DNA of 17,611 nucleotides from contig JBLHHI010000067.1 of NCBI GenBank assembly GCA_047614125.1, positions 1 through 17,611 of the forward strand, given 5' to 3'. The stretch is from JBLHHI01 sp047614125. GTDB lineage: Bacteria > Bacteroidota > Bacteroidia > NS11-12g > UBA9320. The notes below the pieces were generated by a model that was not told where the DNA came from, did no database searches, and was given only the letters and a program-made list of their open reading frames with translations. The position numbers and the translations under genes are program-made. Position 1 is the stretch's first letter; each line of letters opens with the position of its first letter. Positions 1 to 7,516 of the stretch are shown piece by piece.

Positions 1-334
1 GCAACGAGCGCCACATAGCAAAGCAAGATCTTTTCGATAAATAGTTCAAATCTGCTTCGGCCTTATACGCCTCTTTTTCAAAGCTGATTGCCCGGTACGC
101 AGCATCCCACTTTTTTAGCTGAATAACGTGAAACAAAAATTCTGTTACATAGATCATGTAGAAAAAGACCACTAAGAGCTCCGACTGCTGATGTAAATGG
201 ATGCGTTCGTGATTTATTAAAACAGGGTTGTTTCGATCGGATGAATTTTTAAACAAAACCACCGGAAAGAGAGCAATTGCTCGAACACTTTTTGGCGTGA
301 GCCATTTAAAAAAAAGCGGAAAAACAAAGATCAT
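1..334 (-). CDS. Small HExxH-motif membrane protein, C-terminus cut by window edge
   Basis: This gene is incomplete: its start is inside the window and its end lies beyond base 1, leaving 111 visible residues. The N-terminus is hydrophobic (residues about 3-28), followed by NHERIHLHQQSE with His42-Glu43-x-x-His46, a hydrophobic segment (53-70) and a SFEKEAYKAE motif (84-93) that could supply a third zinc ligand, as in M48/M56-type peptidases. From memory, short proteins with HERIH and FExEAY motifs are a recurring uncharacterised family in Flavobacteriia, usually about 110-130 residues, so little is probably missing. The ATG overlaps the stop codon of the anti-sigma-like gene as ATGA, implying translational coupling. 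The motif is seen directly; protease activity is inferred and could be absent in so small a protein. Confidence 0.75.
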   Translation of the reverse strand, partial: MIFVFPLFFKWLTPKSVRAIALFPVVLFKNSSDRNNPVLINHERIHLHQQSELLVVFFYMIYVTEFLFHVIQLKKWDAAYRAISFEKEAYKAEADLNYLSKRSCFAMWRSL

Positions 335-1023
335 TTAGCAACGTCGCTTGCACCACCTTTATTCAAGTGCGCTTCCTTCATTAACAGGAGCTGTTTATCA
401 AGGTTTGGGTTGTCAGATTTAACGATTTGGGTCGTGCCGTCAAATTCAACTTTGTAAATATAAATGCCGTCATCTCCTCCCAACTTGGTTACAAAAAACG
501 TGGTGGCATCTTTAATATCGAGCTTAATATCCGCCACTTCAGTTGCACTCATTTTTAAGCGCACAAGGTTGACTTTTTCTGAGCTTGGTGATTCATTCGG
601 GGAAATTACTTGTGATTCCGGTGGAGGTGCCACATCAGCTTCTTGCTGCCAGGTAGTATCGGCCACCGGCGGCAGGGTTTGAGGTGTGACTTCTTGCTTC
701 GAATGGTTTAAATACCACGCAACCGCAAAAGCGATTACCCCAAGCGGAAGCAGCATTTTCAAAAAGATTTGACCACCCGAACTCGGCGGTTTATAGGTGT
801 CGTATCCGCCTTCTTTCCAGGCAGACATGTCTGCCTTTACCGTTGCCAGCATACTTGCGCCTGCAAAAGATTCAATGCCAGAAACCAATAGTCGGTGCTC
901 TTCAACCAGCTTCGAAAATTCCACATCTGAGCCCATACGCGCCTCAAAATCAGCTCGTTCCTGCTCACGCAACTCCTTGTTGAGGTAGGCGTCAATGATC
1001 GATATGTCTTCTTCCGAGAGCAT
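331..1023 (-). CDS. Anti-sigma-factor-like single-pass membrane protein
   Basis: This 230-residue protein probably holds the adjacent ECF sigma factor in check at the inner membrane. Residues 1-50 contain an IDAYLNKELREQERADFEARM stretch, of the helical type found at the cytoplasmic N-terminus of many Bacteroidota anti-sigma-like proteins. There is no HxxxCxxC zinc motif, so it is not a classical ZAS domain. One transmembrane helix is visible at about 86-105, followed by a Pro/Glu/Ser-rich linker (110-150) and a small periplasmic domain (150-220) of unknown fold. It starts with ATG nine bases after the sigma-factor stop codon, and its own stop overlaps the start of the HExxH gene. The role rests mainly on gene order and topology; no interaction can be shown from sequence. 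Confidence 0.75.
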   Translation of the reverse strand: MLSEEDISIIDAYLNKELREQERADFEARMGSDVEFSKLVEEHRLLVSGIESFAGASMLATVKADMSAWKEGGYDTYKPPSSGGQIFLKMLLPLGVIAFAVAWYLNHSKQEVTPQTLPPVADTTWQQEADVAPPPESQVISPNESPSSEKVNLVRLKMSATEVADIKLDIKDATTFFVTKLGGDDGIYIYKVEFDGTTQIVKSDNPNLDKQLLLMKEAHLNKGGASDVAK

Positions 1024-1032
1024 GTTTTTAGC

Positions 1033-1569
1033 CTAGAACTTTCGTTTTAATTGTTGCAAGCACTTATATTTTTGATTCTTAACATTTTCGGCATTGGTGT
1101 ACTCCAATTGATCGGCAATCATCTGCATTGATTGTTTTTCAAAATAGAACATCACTAAAATCTGTCGGCATTTTTCACCCAAAGTTTCCATGGCTTTATG
1201 CATTTGAACGAGGAGGTTTTCTTTATCGTCTTCGGTGGTATGATCTGGAGATTCTATGGCAACAAATTCTTCGGTACTCAGGAGTTTTTCATTCCTTTTT
1301 TCGCGCTTCTTGAGTTCCGAAAACCAAACGTTTCGGGCGATGGAGTACAAATATGTTTTGAGCTTAACCGAAAGGGTAAAGCTGGGCTTTAAGCAGTTTT
1401 TGTAAAAGGCCACCAAGGTTTCTTGAAATACGTCTTCTGAATCGGATTCGCTCCCTCCGTTTTTTAAAATAAAATAGCGCACCATCCCGAAGTGGGTTTT
1501 ATAGACGTCTTTAAACACATCTTTGTTCCCTCTTCGCAGGGCTTCCACTAATTGTTGGTCAACGTTCAA
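1033..1569 (-). CDS. ECF RNA polymerase sigma factor (sigma-70 family)
   Basis: This 178-residue protein has the two-domain ECF layout. Region 2 spans about residues 14-90, with SEDVFQETLVAFYKN (region 2.2) and KLKTYLYSIARNVWFSELKK (2.3-2.4). Region 4 spans about 120-178, with LGEKCRQILVMFYFEKQSMQMIA and a recognition-helix segment ending in basic residues. It would direct RNA polymerase to a small regulon, probably under control of the anti-sigma-like gene just downstream. The start appears to be TTG: an in-frame TGA lies four codons upstream, and the first internal ATG (residue 29) would remove part of region 2. An AAAAGG run precedes the TTG. The specific stimulus cannot be deduced. Confidence 0.9.
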   Translation of the reverse strand: MNVDQQLVEALRRGNKDVFKDVYKTHFGMVRYFILKNGGSESDSEDVFQETLVAFYKNCLKPSFTLSVKLKTYLYSIARNVWFSELKKREKRNEKLLSTEEFVAIESPDHTTEDDKENLLVQMHKAMETLGEKCRQILVMFYFEKQSMQMIADQLEYTNAENVKNQKYKCLQQLKRKF

Positions 1570-1598
1570 ACTGCCTTTTCAAGGTTAATACCCAAATA

Positions 1599-1606
1599 TA
1601 GGAAAA
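1599..1606 (-). promoter_or_regulatory. Putative -7 box of the sigma-factor operon promoter
   Basis: Read on the minus strand this is TATATTTG, an exact match to the Bacteroidota -7 consensus TAnnTTTG, about 30 bases upstream of the TTG start. A TTTG lies upstream but with a 23-base spacer, longer than the usual 19-21, so the -33 element is doubtful. Confidence 0.35.
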
Positions 1607-1632
1607 GTAACCCAATGTCTAATCAAATTTTG

Positions 1633-1657
1633 GATTGGTGAAACTTAAACACCAATC
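1633..1657 (-). terminator. Hairpin at the 3' end of rimK, weak terminator candidate
   Basis: GATTGGTG (1633-1640) and CACCAATC (1650-1657) form a perfect 8-bp stem around a 9-base loop that holds the rimK stop codon. It separates the fabH-mscS-rimB-rimK operon from the sigma operon on the same strand. There is no clear U-tract after it, so it may be an mRNA-stabilising hairpin rather than a terminator. Confidence 0.35.
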
Positions 1658-2556
1658 TTATCTCGATGTTTCGCAATGGGTTGAGCAATGCTTCGCTCAA
1701 TGTATTTAATGATTTCACCGGCAATATTTTTGCCCGTTGCTTTTTCAATTCCTTCCAAACCAGGCGAAGAGTTCACCTCAATTACCAAAGGACCACGAGC
1801 GGATCGCAGCATGTCAACCCCAGCCACACTTAAGTTGTGGGCCTTTGCGGCTGTTATGGCCACCGTTCTTTCTTGTCGAGTAAGCGTAATGGATTCGGCG
1901 GTTCCACCTTTATGCAAATTGCTCCGAAATTCCCCTTCTTTTCCTTTTCTTTTCATGGCTCCAACTACCTTGCCGTCTACCACTAAGGCTCGAATATCTT
2001 CCGCTTTCGCTTCTGGAATAAACTCTTGGATGATAATGTTTGCCTCCAAGCCATAAAATGCCTCAATTACTGATTCTGCAGCCTTCGTCGTTTCAGCCAA
2101 AACAACTCCTTTGCCTTGGGTGCTTTCCAAAAGCTTAATCACAAGTGGAGCCCCTCCAACCAAACGTACTAAGTTTTTAATGTCTCCTGGGTGTTTAGCA
2201 AAAGCAGTTTTGGGGATGCCAACTCCTGCCTTCGATAAGATTTGCAAGCTTCGAAGTTTGTCGCGCGAGCGAACGAGCGCCAGTGAACTGGTGGTAGTAA
2301 AAACTTTTTTTACTTCAAATTGGCGAATTACCGAGCTTCCATAAAAGGTAACCGATGCCCCAATGCGAGGAATAATGGCATCAAAGTCATCCACCTTGTG
2401 ATCTCCTATGTATACATCTGGGTTTTCAGTTGCAAGCGTCATATAACACTTGGTGTGGTTTAATACGGTGACTTCATGACCCCGTGCCTCGGCAGCCTCA
2501 ATAAGTCTACGGGTGGAATACAAGGCCCGATTACGAGATAAAACGGCAATTTTCAT
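1645..2556 (-). CDS. rimK: RimK, ATP-grasp ribosomal protein S6 glutamate ligase family
   Basis: RimK enzymes use ATP to add glutamate residues to the C-terminus of ribosomal protein S6; related members ligate amino acids to other carriers. At 303 residues it matches the usual length of about 300. The N-terminal domain (MKIAVLSRNRALYSTRRL) is followed by the ATP-grasp fold: SRDK at 97-100, VIKLLESTQGKGVVLAE at 139-155 (nucleotide-binding lysine and glycine-rich loop), IIQEFIPEA at 175-183, DIRALVVDGKVVGAMKRKG at 187-205, and EVNSSPGLEGIE at 260-271 (metal-binding Glu and Asn). Its ATG overlaps the stop codon of the upstream RimB-like gene by one base (TAATG). The neighbour strengthens the call, because RimK and this retropepsin family form a known partnership. 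Whether S6 is the substrate here is not shown. Confidence 0.92.
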   Translation of the reverse strand: MKIAVLSRNRALYSTRRLIEAAEARGHEVTVLNHTKCYMTLATENPDVYIGDHKVDDFDAIIPRIGASVTFYGSSVIRQFEVKKVFTTTSSLALVRSRDKLRSLQILSKAGVGIPKTAFAKHPGDIKNLVRLVGGAPLVIKLLESTQGKGVVLAETTKAAESVIEAFYGLEANIIIQEFIPEAKAEDIRALVVDGKVVGAMKRKGKEGEFRSNLHKGGTAESITLTRQERTVAITAAKAHNLSVAGVDMLRSARGPLVIEVNSSPGLEGIEKATGKNIAGEIIKYIERSIAQPIAKHRDKIGV

Positions 2557-3014
2557 TAACTGATATTTTTGTGATTGGTAGTATTTAAATATTTTTTAGA
2601 AACGTCTACAACAAAACGGTTGCGCAAAAACCTGCGTCCTAATAATACGGGAAATCGCATGTTTTTTCGATCGGATAAGTTAAAGGCAACGTTAAAGGTT
2701 TGATTAAAAACAGTAACCTTCAATTTCACCTGGAAACGATACTGATAATCACCAAAAGAGCTGGTTACCTTCTTTTCTTTGAATTCGCTGGTCACAATGT
2801 CCTTACCAGTGTACCGTTCATGCGACTTGTCTAAGAGTTTGAAAACCAAGTGATCAACGCCTTCAATCTCTTTAATTCGAATGCGCTCACAGTGTATGGA
2901 TGAAGAATCTGCTCCGGTATCAATCTTACAAGGAAGTGTAAATATTTTAGCCTCCCGCAGATCGATGCACTCGATTATGCCGATGGTTCTTAAAACCTTG
3001 GGTTGTCTTTTCAC
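2556..3014 (-). CDS. RimB-like retropepsin (Zn_protease family, RimK partner)
   Basis: This 152-residue protein belongs to the family annotated as ATP-dependent zinc protease or RimK/LysX-associated protein (Pfam Zn_protease, PF05618), whose Pseudomonas member RimB works with RimK. It has an aspartic-protease-like signature DTGADSSSIHC (DTGA at 32-35) and the companion hydrophobic motif FPVLLGRRFL (121-130), which fits a single-domain retropepsin-like fold acting as a dimer. The start is GTG: an in-frame TAA lies nine codons upstream and no suitable ATG exists near the N-terminus. It lies four bases after the mscS stop codon and overlaps rimK by one base. The function is inferred from the family: trimming, or modulating, RimK-added glutamate tails. 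Confidence 0.85.
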   Translation of the reverse strand: MKRQPKVLRTIGIIECIDLREAKIFTLPCKIDTGADSSSIHCERIRIKEIEGVDHLVFKLLDKSHERYTGKDIVTSEFKEKKVTSSFGDYQYRFQVKLKVTVFNQTFNVAFNLSDRKNMRFPVLLGRRFLRNRFVVDVSKKYLNTTNHKNIS

Positions 3015-3018
3015 CGTT

Positions 3019-3930
3019 TTACTTCTGGCTGGATGTTACCTCGTTTTTGTTTTTTGGAAGGTCATTTTTGTACACCAAAGTTCGATAAGGGAATGGAATT
3101 TCTATTCCTTCTCGATCAAAGGCCTTTTTGATGGATTCGTATAAGTCATATTTTAAACCAAATCCACGTTCAATATCTTCCGTCCAAACATAAGCCCGCA
3201 ATACTACACTAAAATCTGCCAAACTAATCACTCGCACCATCACATCCGATTCATTTGCTTTTATTTCGAATTCTCCCCGATTATCGATGTAAAAAGGGTG
3301 CTTGCGTGCCTCCTCCTGAATCACGGCTCTTGCCTTATCAATGCTGGCGTCGTAGGCGATGCCTACTTCAATTAAATTGCAAATCTTATCATCTATAATT
3401 GAGCTGTTTAAGATGTTCTCAGAGTTGATGATGGCATTGGGAATGATGATGCGTTTGTTTTCAACGTTTCGAATTACCGTATGACGCAAGGTAATATCCT
3501 CAACCGTACCCGAACTTTTTTCTGAAACCGTAATAAAATCTCCAACGCGAAAGGGTTTAAACACCACGACAAAAATTCCACCAATAATGTTGGCGATGGC
3601 ATTTTGAGAAGCAAAACCTATGATGGCAGCTAAGATACCTGCTCCAGCAAAGAGCGAAAGGCCCAGTTTTCGAAGCGCCGGAATGTAGGAGAATATAACG
3701 ATGGTAGCCGCCAAATAAATGACAAAGGCAACCATGTTGTTCAAGAATCGCAAACTTGTTTTTCGCTCATCATCTTCCGAATAGCGTTTGAAATTCTTTT
3801 TAATTATGAGCCGTAAAAGGCGCACCAAAACATACGACCCTATCGCGATGCTTACCATCACAAGAACATCCATCCCGGTTGCCCCTAAAAAAACTTTTCT
3901 GTCGATGTTTCTCAAAAAAAAATCTACCAT
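3019..3930 (-). CDS. MscS-family small-conductance mechanosensitive channel
   Basis: This 303-residue inner-membrane protein should release solutes on hypo-osmotic shock. Transmembrane helices are visible at about 21-43, 62-82 and 90-125. The last is the pore-lining helix with the Gly/Ala-rich LFAGAGILAAIIGFASQNAIANIIGG pattern, followed directly by the diagnostic FKPFRVGDFI (124-133) and the beta domain with RNVENKRIIIPNAIINSENILN (154-175). The C-terminal part is a soluble alpha/beta domain. The length is typical of the simple MscS type. The ATG lies inside the last codons of fabH (7-bp overlap), so the two are probably translationally coupled. The C-terminus is polar and Lys-rich. Confidence 0.92.
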   Translation of the reverse strand: MVDFFLRNIDRKVFLGATGMDVLVMVSIAIGSYVLVRLLRLIIKKNFKRYSEDDERKTSLRFLNNMVAFVIYLAATIVIFSYIPALRKLGLSLFAGAGILAAIIGFASQNAIANIIGGIFVVVFKPFRVGDFITVSEKSSGTVEDITLRHTVIRNVENKRIIIPNAIINSENILNSSIIDDKICNLIEVGIAYDASIDKARAVIQEEARKHPFYIDNRGEFEIKANESDVMVRVISLADFSVVLRAYVWTEDIERGFGLKYDLYESIKKAFDREGIEIPFPYRTLVYKNDLPKNKNEVTSSQK

Positions 3931-4928
3931 CTAATCAACGCACTTGCCCATGTAAAACCACTGCCAAAGGCAGCCAAACATATCAAATCTCCTTTTTTCA
4001 CCCTTCCTTCTAAAACGGCTTCTGTGAGGGCAATTGGAATCGAAGCCGCTGTAGTATTACCGTATTTCATAATGTTGCTATATACCTGATCATCTCTCAG
4101 TTTCATAATTCTTTGTATAAACTGTGATATGCGCAAATTGGCTTGATGCGGAACCAGCAAGTTGAGGTCTTCTGGTGTGTATCCATTTTTTGTTAACGCC
4201 TCCATAATCACTTGTGGAAATCGTGTAACGGCATGTTTAAAAACAAAGTTCCCATTCATGTGAGGATAATAACTGGTATCGTCTTCGTTGTTTTCCAACA
4301 TAATCTGATCTACCCATCGATTGGTTGCAGGACCGATTAACGAAAGTTCTTCAGCGTGTTTTCCTTCGCTGTGCAAATGGGTGGATAGAATGCCGGATTT
4401 GGGATCGTCGCTTGCACTAACTATGGCCGCTCCTGCTCCGTCTCCAAAAATTACCGTAACTCCTCTGCCCCTTGTCGATTTTTCCAATCCACCCGAATGA
4501 AGCTCAGATCCAATCACCAACACGTTGTTGTACATGCCTGTTTTCACAAATTGATCGGCAACGCTTAACGCATAAACAAAACCAGAACATTGATTCCGAA
4601 CGTCCAGCGCACCAATGGTATCTAGACCCAAGGCTTCTTGTACCATTACTCCAGGGCCTGGAAAATAATAATCCGGACTTAAGGTTGCAAAAATGATGAA
4701 ATCAATTTCTGATTTATCGATACCGGCGTTTTCAATGGCCATTTTTGCGGCCTTCACACCCATTCCTGAAGTGGAATCTTCTCCGGGCACCACCCATCTT
4801 CTTTCTACGATTCCGGTGCGTTCTTGAATCCACGCATCGTTGGTGTCCATCATCTTTGAGAGATCATTGTTGGTAACAACATTCTCTGGTACGTAGTACC
4901 CCATTCCGGAAATTCGAGCATTGCGCAT
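3924..4928 (-). CDS. fabH: Beta-ketoacyl-ACP synthase III
   Basis: FabH condenses an acyl-CoA with malonyl-ACP to start a fatty acid chain. The 334-residue protein carries the complete Cys-His-Asn triad: Cys114 in VRNQCSGFVYA, His261 in VPHQANLRIS and Asn291 in KYGNTTAASIPIAL. It also has the terminal GSGFTWASALIRW glycine-rich loop. I start it at the ATG followed by MRNARISGMGYYVPENV, the standard FabH N-terminus, and not at a TTG 14 codons upstream. It heads a four-gene operon with mscS, rimB and rimK and has no plsX or rpmF beside it, so it may be an additional FabH copy or have a specialised starter substrate. Residues surrounding the triad are all conventional. Confidence 0.93.
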   Translation of the reverse strand: MRNARISGMGYYVPENVVTNNDLSKMMDTNDAWIQERTGIVERRWVVPGEDSTSGMGVKAAKMAIENAGIDKSEIDFIIFATLSPDYYFPGPGVMVQEALGLDTIGALDVRNQCSGFVYALSVADQFVKTGMYNNVLVIGSELHSGGLEKSTRGRGVTVIFGDGAGAAIVSASDDPKSGILSTHLHSEGKHAEELSLIGPATNRWVDQIMLENNEDDTSYYPHMNGNFVFKHAVTRFPQVIMEALTKNGYTPEDLNLLVPHQANLRISQFIQRIMKLRDDQVYSNIMKYGNTTAASIPIALTEAVLEGRVKKGDLICLAAFGSGFTWASALIRW

Positions 4929-4945
4929 AATAAAAACCTTTAGTA

Positions 4946-4953
4946 CAAAGTAA
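4946..4953 (-). promoter_or_regulatory. Weak -7-like box upstream of fabH
   Basis: On the minus strand this stretch reads TTACTTTG, which resembles the Bacteroidota -7 box TAnnTTTG but is one base short in spacing. It lies about 18 bases upstream of the chosen fabH ATG. A TTTTG upstream is only 15 bases away, so the assignment is tentative. Confidence 0.25.
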
Positions 4954-5013
4954 CGCAACTTGGGGCACAAAAGAATTTAAATGGCTGCCCATTTATGTCG
5001 CTTAAAATCGTGC

Positions 5014-5047
5014 AAAAAAAGAAAGGAGGTTGAATTACCCCCTTTCT
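5014..5047 (-). terminator. Intrinsic terminator of the TlpA-like gene
   Basis: On the minus strand an 11-bp stem (5037-5047 with 5020-5030, one mismatch) around a 6-base loop is followed by a run of seven T (5020-5014). It begins 22 bases after the stop codon of the thioredoxin-like gene and precedes the fabH promoter region, so it separates the two transcription units. Confidence 0.8.
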
Positions 5048-5068
5048 CTCAGGTATTTATGCGTTTTT

Positions 5069-6541
5069 CTAGTGACCACCCAAGTCCATAGGACTCGCAT
5101 CGTTAAATTCTTCCTTTGGTGTTGTCTTGAGTTTTTCTTGCTTCTGTTTGTACTCTTCCAACATAATTTCTGCTATTCTACCTACATTTTCAGCTGGAGG
5201 ATTCTTAAACTTAATTTCTTTGTTTTCATCCAACAAATACACCTGCGGGGTGGATATTATGTTGTAATCCTTTCGATAGGTTGCCTTGTTGTACGCATCC
5301 ATTACGTTGATCCAATTCAGTTTGTTCTCCTTAACATAGGTCTTCCAACCTTCCCAATCTCCTTGCGTGTAAACCGCGTATACCTCAACTCCTTTCGATT
5401 TTAAGCTGTCGTACATAAGTTTAAGCTTTGGCAACTCTTTTTTACAATGACCACATTGGTGATCCCAGAAAACCAAAACGGTTACAGGCGAATTAATCTT
5501 GCTCAGTTGATAGTTACGCTTAAAAGCTGTATCCACCAAAATCATATCCGGGGCAATGGCGCCGCAAACAGTAGTGCCAATTTTGCCAGCGTGTTCACAC
5601 ATCTTGTTAACCAATGAAGTGTCTGCCCACCAACACTTACCCGCACAGTAGTAATTTTTAGCCATGTGGTGCAACACCTTGTCCATACACATCAACTTAC
5701 TTTCTTCGAAATGGTTTGTAGCCCACCAAATGGTGTACTTGTACAATTCTTTTGAGGTTGGGCCTGATAAACGCTCTGCCATGTAATCTATGGCTGGAAT
5801 GATTGAATCTGGGGTTTGAACATAGAGGTTTATGAAAAAGTATTCCAACTTGCCTTTATAAACTGGCGTTCTCAAAAGACCGTCGTCGGTTAGATCTATG
5901 TTATCCCAATAGTGCGCACGATAGTATAAGAAACGCTTGCCTGTTGTATCGCCAGTGAGAGATTCAGGTATTTCGATTTCCAAAACTGAGCGGAACAACT
6001 TTGCTGTAAAGGTGGTTGGATATTCTGCAATGAGGCTTCTTCGTTTCGCGTCAACTTCTTTATCTAAGGCAGCGATTTGCTTTTTAAGACTTGCTTTGGA
6101 AGCTTCGTCTTTGGCTCCACCAAAGTCCTCTTTTAGTTTTCGCATCTCCGTACCCTTAATAGACGCGAAGAGATCAAAGGCAAAAAATGCCGCATTATCA
6201 TCCGAGCCCGTTACCTTTTTACTGGCAGAGGCCAAGGTGGTATCAAATTCAAGGATAAAAATTTGATCGTTTTCTGGAACCACAAACTCCATGTACGAGC
6301 GGTTGGGGAGAACAACGATGTAAACACCATTTAATAATGTATTGGGGCCTTTTTTAACGACACGTCCAGTTTTTGAAACAACCAAAGTGTCTACAATTTT
6401 ATTCTGGTCGGCGTAATAATGTGCCAAGATGCATTCATCTCCGGCCTTTAATCCATTAATTTTTAGTTCGATGTTATGTTGTGCAAAGCTTGAGCCAATA
6501 AGCAGTAAGGTAGCGAAAACTAGGGTCAGTGCGTATTTCAT
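5069..6541 (-). CDS. Secreted TlpA-like thiol-disulfide protein with DUF4369 and DUF5106 regions
   Basis: This 490-residue exported protein is probably a periplasmic or envelope thiol-disulfide oxidoreductase. Residues 1-20 form a signal peptide (MKYALTLVFATLLLIGSSFA, with Gln next). Residues about 22-115 resemble DUF4369, about 120-330 DUF5106, and about 345-465 a TlpA/AhpC-TSA thioredoxin fold with the active site DHQCGHCKKELPKL (Cys363 and Cys366) and the cis-proline in STPQVYLL (Pro432). An unusual cluster of five further cysteines (285, 299, 303, 315, 326) precedes the thioredoxin domain. The start is the ATG beginning the signal peptide; an upstream TTG in frame gives no sensible leader. 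It is monocistronic, ends in a strong terminator and shares a short divergent intergenic region with the ATL gene. The substrate is unknown. Confidence 0.88.
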   Translation of the reverse strand: MKYALTLVFATLLLIGSSFAQHNIELKINGLKAGDECILAHYYADQNKIVDTLVVSKTGRVVKKGPNTLLNGVYIVVLPNRSYMEFVVPENDQIFILEFDTTLASASKKVTGSDDNAAFFAFDLFASIKGTEMRKLKEDFGGAKDEASKASLKKQIAALDKEVDAKRRSLIAEYPTTFTAKLFRSVLEIEIPESLTGDTTGKRFLYYRAHYWDNIDLTDDGLLRTPVYKGKLEYFFINLYVQTPDSIIPAIDYMAERLSGPTSKELYKYTIWWATNHFEESKLMCMDKVLHHMAKNYYCAGKCWWADTSLVNKMCEHAGKIGTTVCGAIAPDMILVDTAFKRNYQLSKINSPVTVLVFWDHQCGHCKKELPKLKLMYDSLKSKGVEVYAVYTQGDWEGWKTYVKENKLNWINVMDAYNKATYRKDYNIISTPQVYLLDENKEIKFKNPPAENVGRIAEIMLEEYKQKQEKLKTTPKEEFNDASPMDLGGH

Positions 6542-6609
6542 TGTTAAATATTTGTTCTTGAGTGAGACAAAAATAAGGGTATAATTGTTCTTTGCTTTCT
6601 GCAAAGATT

Positions 6610-6975
6610 ATGCCTATGTCGAAAACGTTGCTTGAAAATGATAAGAATGCCAATTTTTTTGAATCTGTTTACCTTGTTGTTGCATTAATACCACATGGAA
6701 AGATTACTTCGTATGGTGGCATCGCGCGATATTTAGGATCCGCTCGATCTTCGCGCATGGTTGGGTGGGCAATGAACAATGCACATGGGTTGGATACTCC
6801 TGTTCCGGCACATCGAGTGGTTAATCGCAACGGCTTATTAACAGGAAAGGCTCATTTCTCCAACCCAAATGAAATGGCAAATCGGTTACGTGAAGAAGGG
6901 CTGGAAGTGATTGATGACCAAATTATCAACTTCGAAAGCTGTTACTGGGATCCAAACATTGAACTGCGGATTTAG
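6610..6975 (+). CDS. Alkyltransferase-like protein (ATL, MGMT family without the active Cys)
   Basis: ATL proteins bind O6-alkylguanine in DNA, flip the base and recruit nucleotide excision repair instead of repairing the lesion themselves. The 121-residue protein is the isolated DNA-binding domain of O6-methylguanine-DNA methyltransferase: IPHGKITSYGGIARYLG (27-43, with the base-flipping Tyr at 35), SARSSRMVGWAMN (44-56, helix-turn-helix and arginine finger) and PAHRVVNRNG (66-75). The PCHR cysteine is replaced by Ala67, so direct methyl transfer is not possible. An ATG two codons later (6616) is an equally good start; the upstream TTG is unlikely. The gene is divergent from the TlpA-like gene and convergent with the YciI pseudogene, whose decayed 3' end lies only 4 bases away. 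Confidence 0.9.
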   Translation: MPMSKTLLENDKNANFFESVYLVVALIPHGKITSYGGIARYLGSARSSRMVGWAMNNAHGLDTPVPAHRVVNRNGLLTGKAHFSNPNEMANRLREEGLEVIDDQIINFESCYWDPNIELRI

Positions 6976-7042
6976 TAATTTAAAATTGATTTTTTTGAAC
7001 TTGTTTGTGAATGCTTGAAACTTGCATTAAGGCTGCACTTCC

Positions 7043-7315
7043 TTACCACGGGTGGAGTTCCATTTCCAATCTGCCGGCTTGAATTGCTGGATTGGTTTCA
7101 GTTAAGTGCTTAGCTTCCTCAATGGTCGAAACATTAAAAATATAGATTCCACGTACATCGCCTGAGTCTAAGAATGGACCTGCCAGAATTAGGCTTCCTT
7201 CGGCTGCCATTCGTTTGATGTTGGCCATATGCGCTGCCTGAAGTTTGTCCGCAGCAACCGAATCTTGATCTTGATTCGGACCCGCGTTTAAAAAAGCAAT
7301 CACATAAATTTTCAT
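7043..7315 (-). CDS. YciI-family domain ORF, remaining intact part of the pseudogene
   Basis: The surviving 90-residue ORF starts with ATG at MKIYVIAFLNAGPN and covers a nearly whole YCII (ferredoxin-like alpha/beta) domain, with the conserved His29 in AAHMANIKRM, LAGPFLDSGDVRGIYIF (44-60) and ELHPW at the end. Members of this family are small, often dimeric proteins of largely unknown enzymatic role. A gene caller would report this as a complete cytoplasmic protein. The sequence around it shows it to be the central part of an exported lipoprotein that has lost its signal peptide and about 20 C-terminal residues. Translation from this internal ATG is possible, but no promoter or Shine-Dalgarno sequence stands out for it. 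Confidence 0.7.
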   Translation of the reverse strand: MKIYVIAFLNAGPNQDQDSVAADKLQAAHMANIKRMAAEGSLILAGPFLDSGDVRGIYIFNVSTIEEAKHLTETNPAIQAGRLEMELHPW

Positions 7316-7422
7316 TCCATAATCATCTGCACCCAGTTTAACAGCCCTCGTAGAATCAAATTCCGTTTCCCTGTTTTCTGTTTGTTCATTATGCGCTCGA
7401 GTAGGGCTTGAGCAGGCATTAA

Positions 7423-7460
7423 TTATTAACCTGAGTTCGATTAATATTTGCAGGTTCAGA
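7423..7460 (+). repeat. Left terminal inverted repeat of the MITE-like element
   Basis: Bases 7423-7445 are the exact reverse complement of 7678-7700. Pairing continues to 7460 with three mismatches (7446, 7447 and 7452). Immediately outside, the two ends no longer match. Confidence 0.88.
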
Positions 7461-7498
7461 TTTTTATAAAATTGTATAGTCGAAGCGTCATGTTTGTA

Positions 7499-7516
7499 GG
7501 TTTACCGGGGTAAACC
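7499..7516. repeat. Perfect 18-bp palindrome inside the element
   Basis: GGTTTACC and GGTAAACC flank a central GG. It lies in the left third of the MITE-like element and is followed by a small AAGCC/GGCTT hairpin at 7531-7545. It could be a transposase-recognition or structural feature, or part of a folded RNA. Confidence 0.5.
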
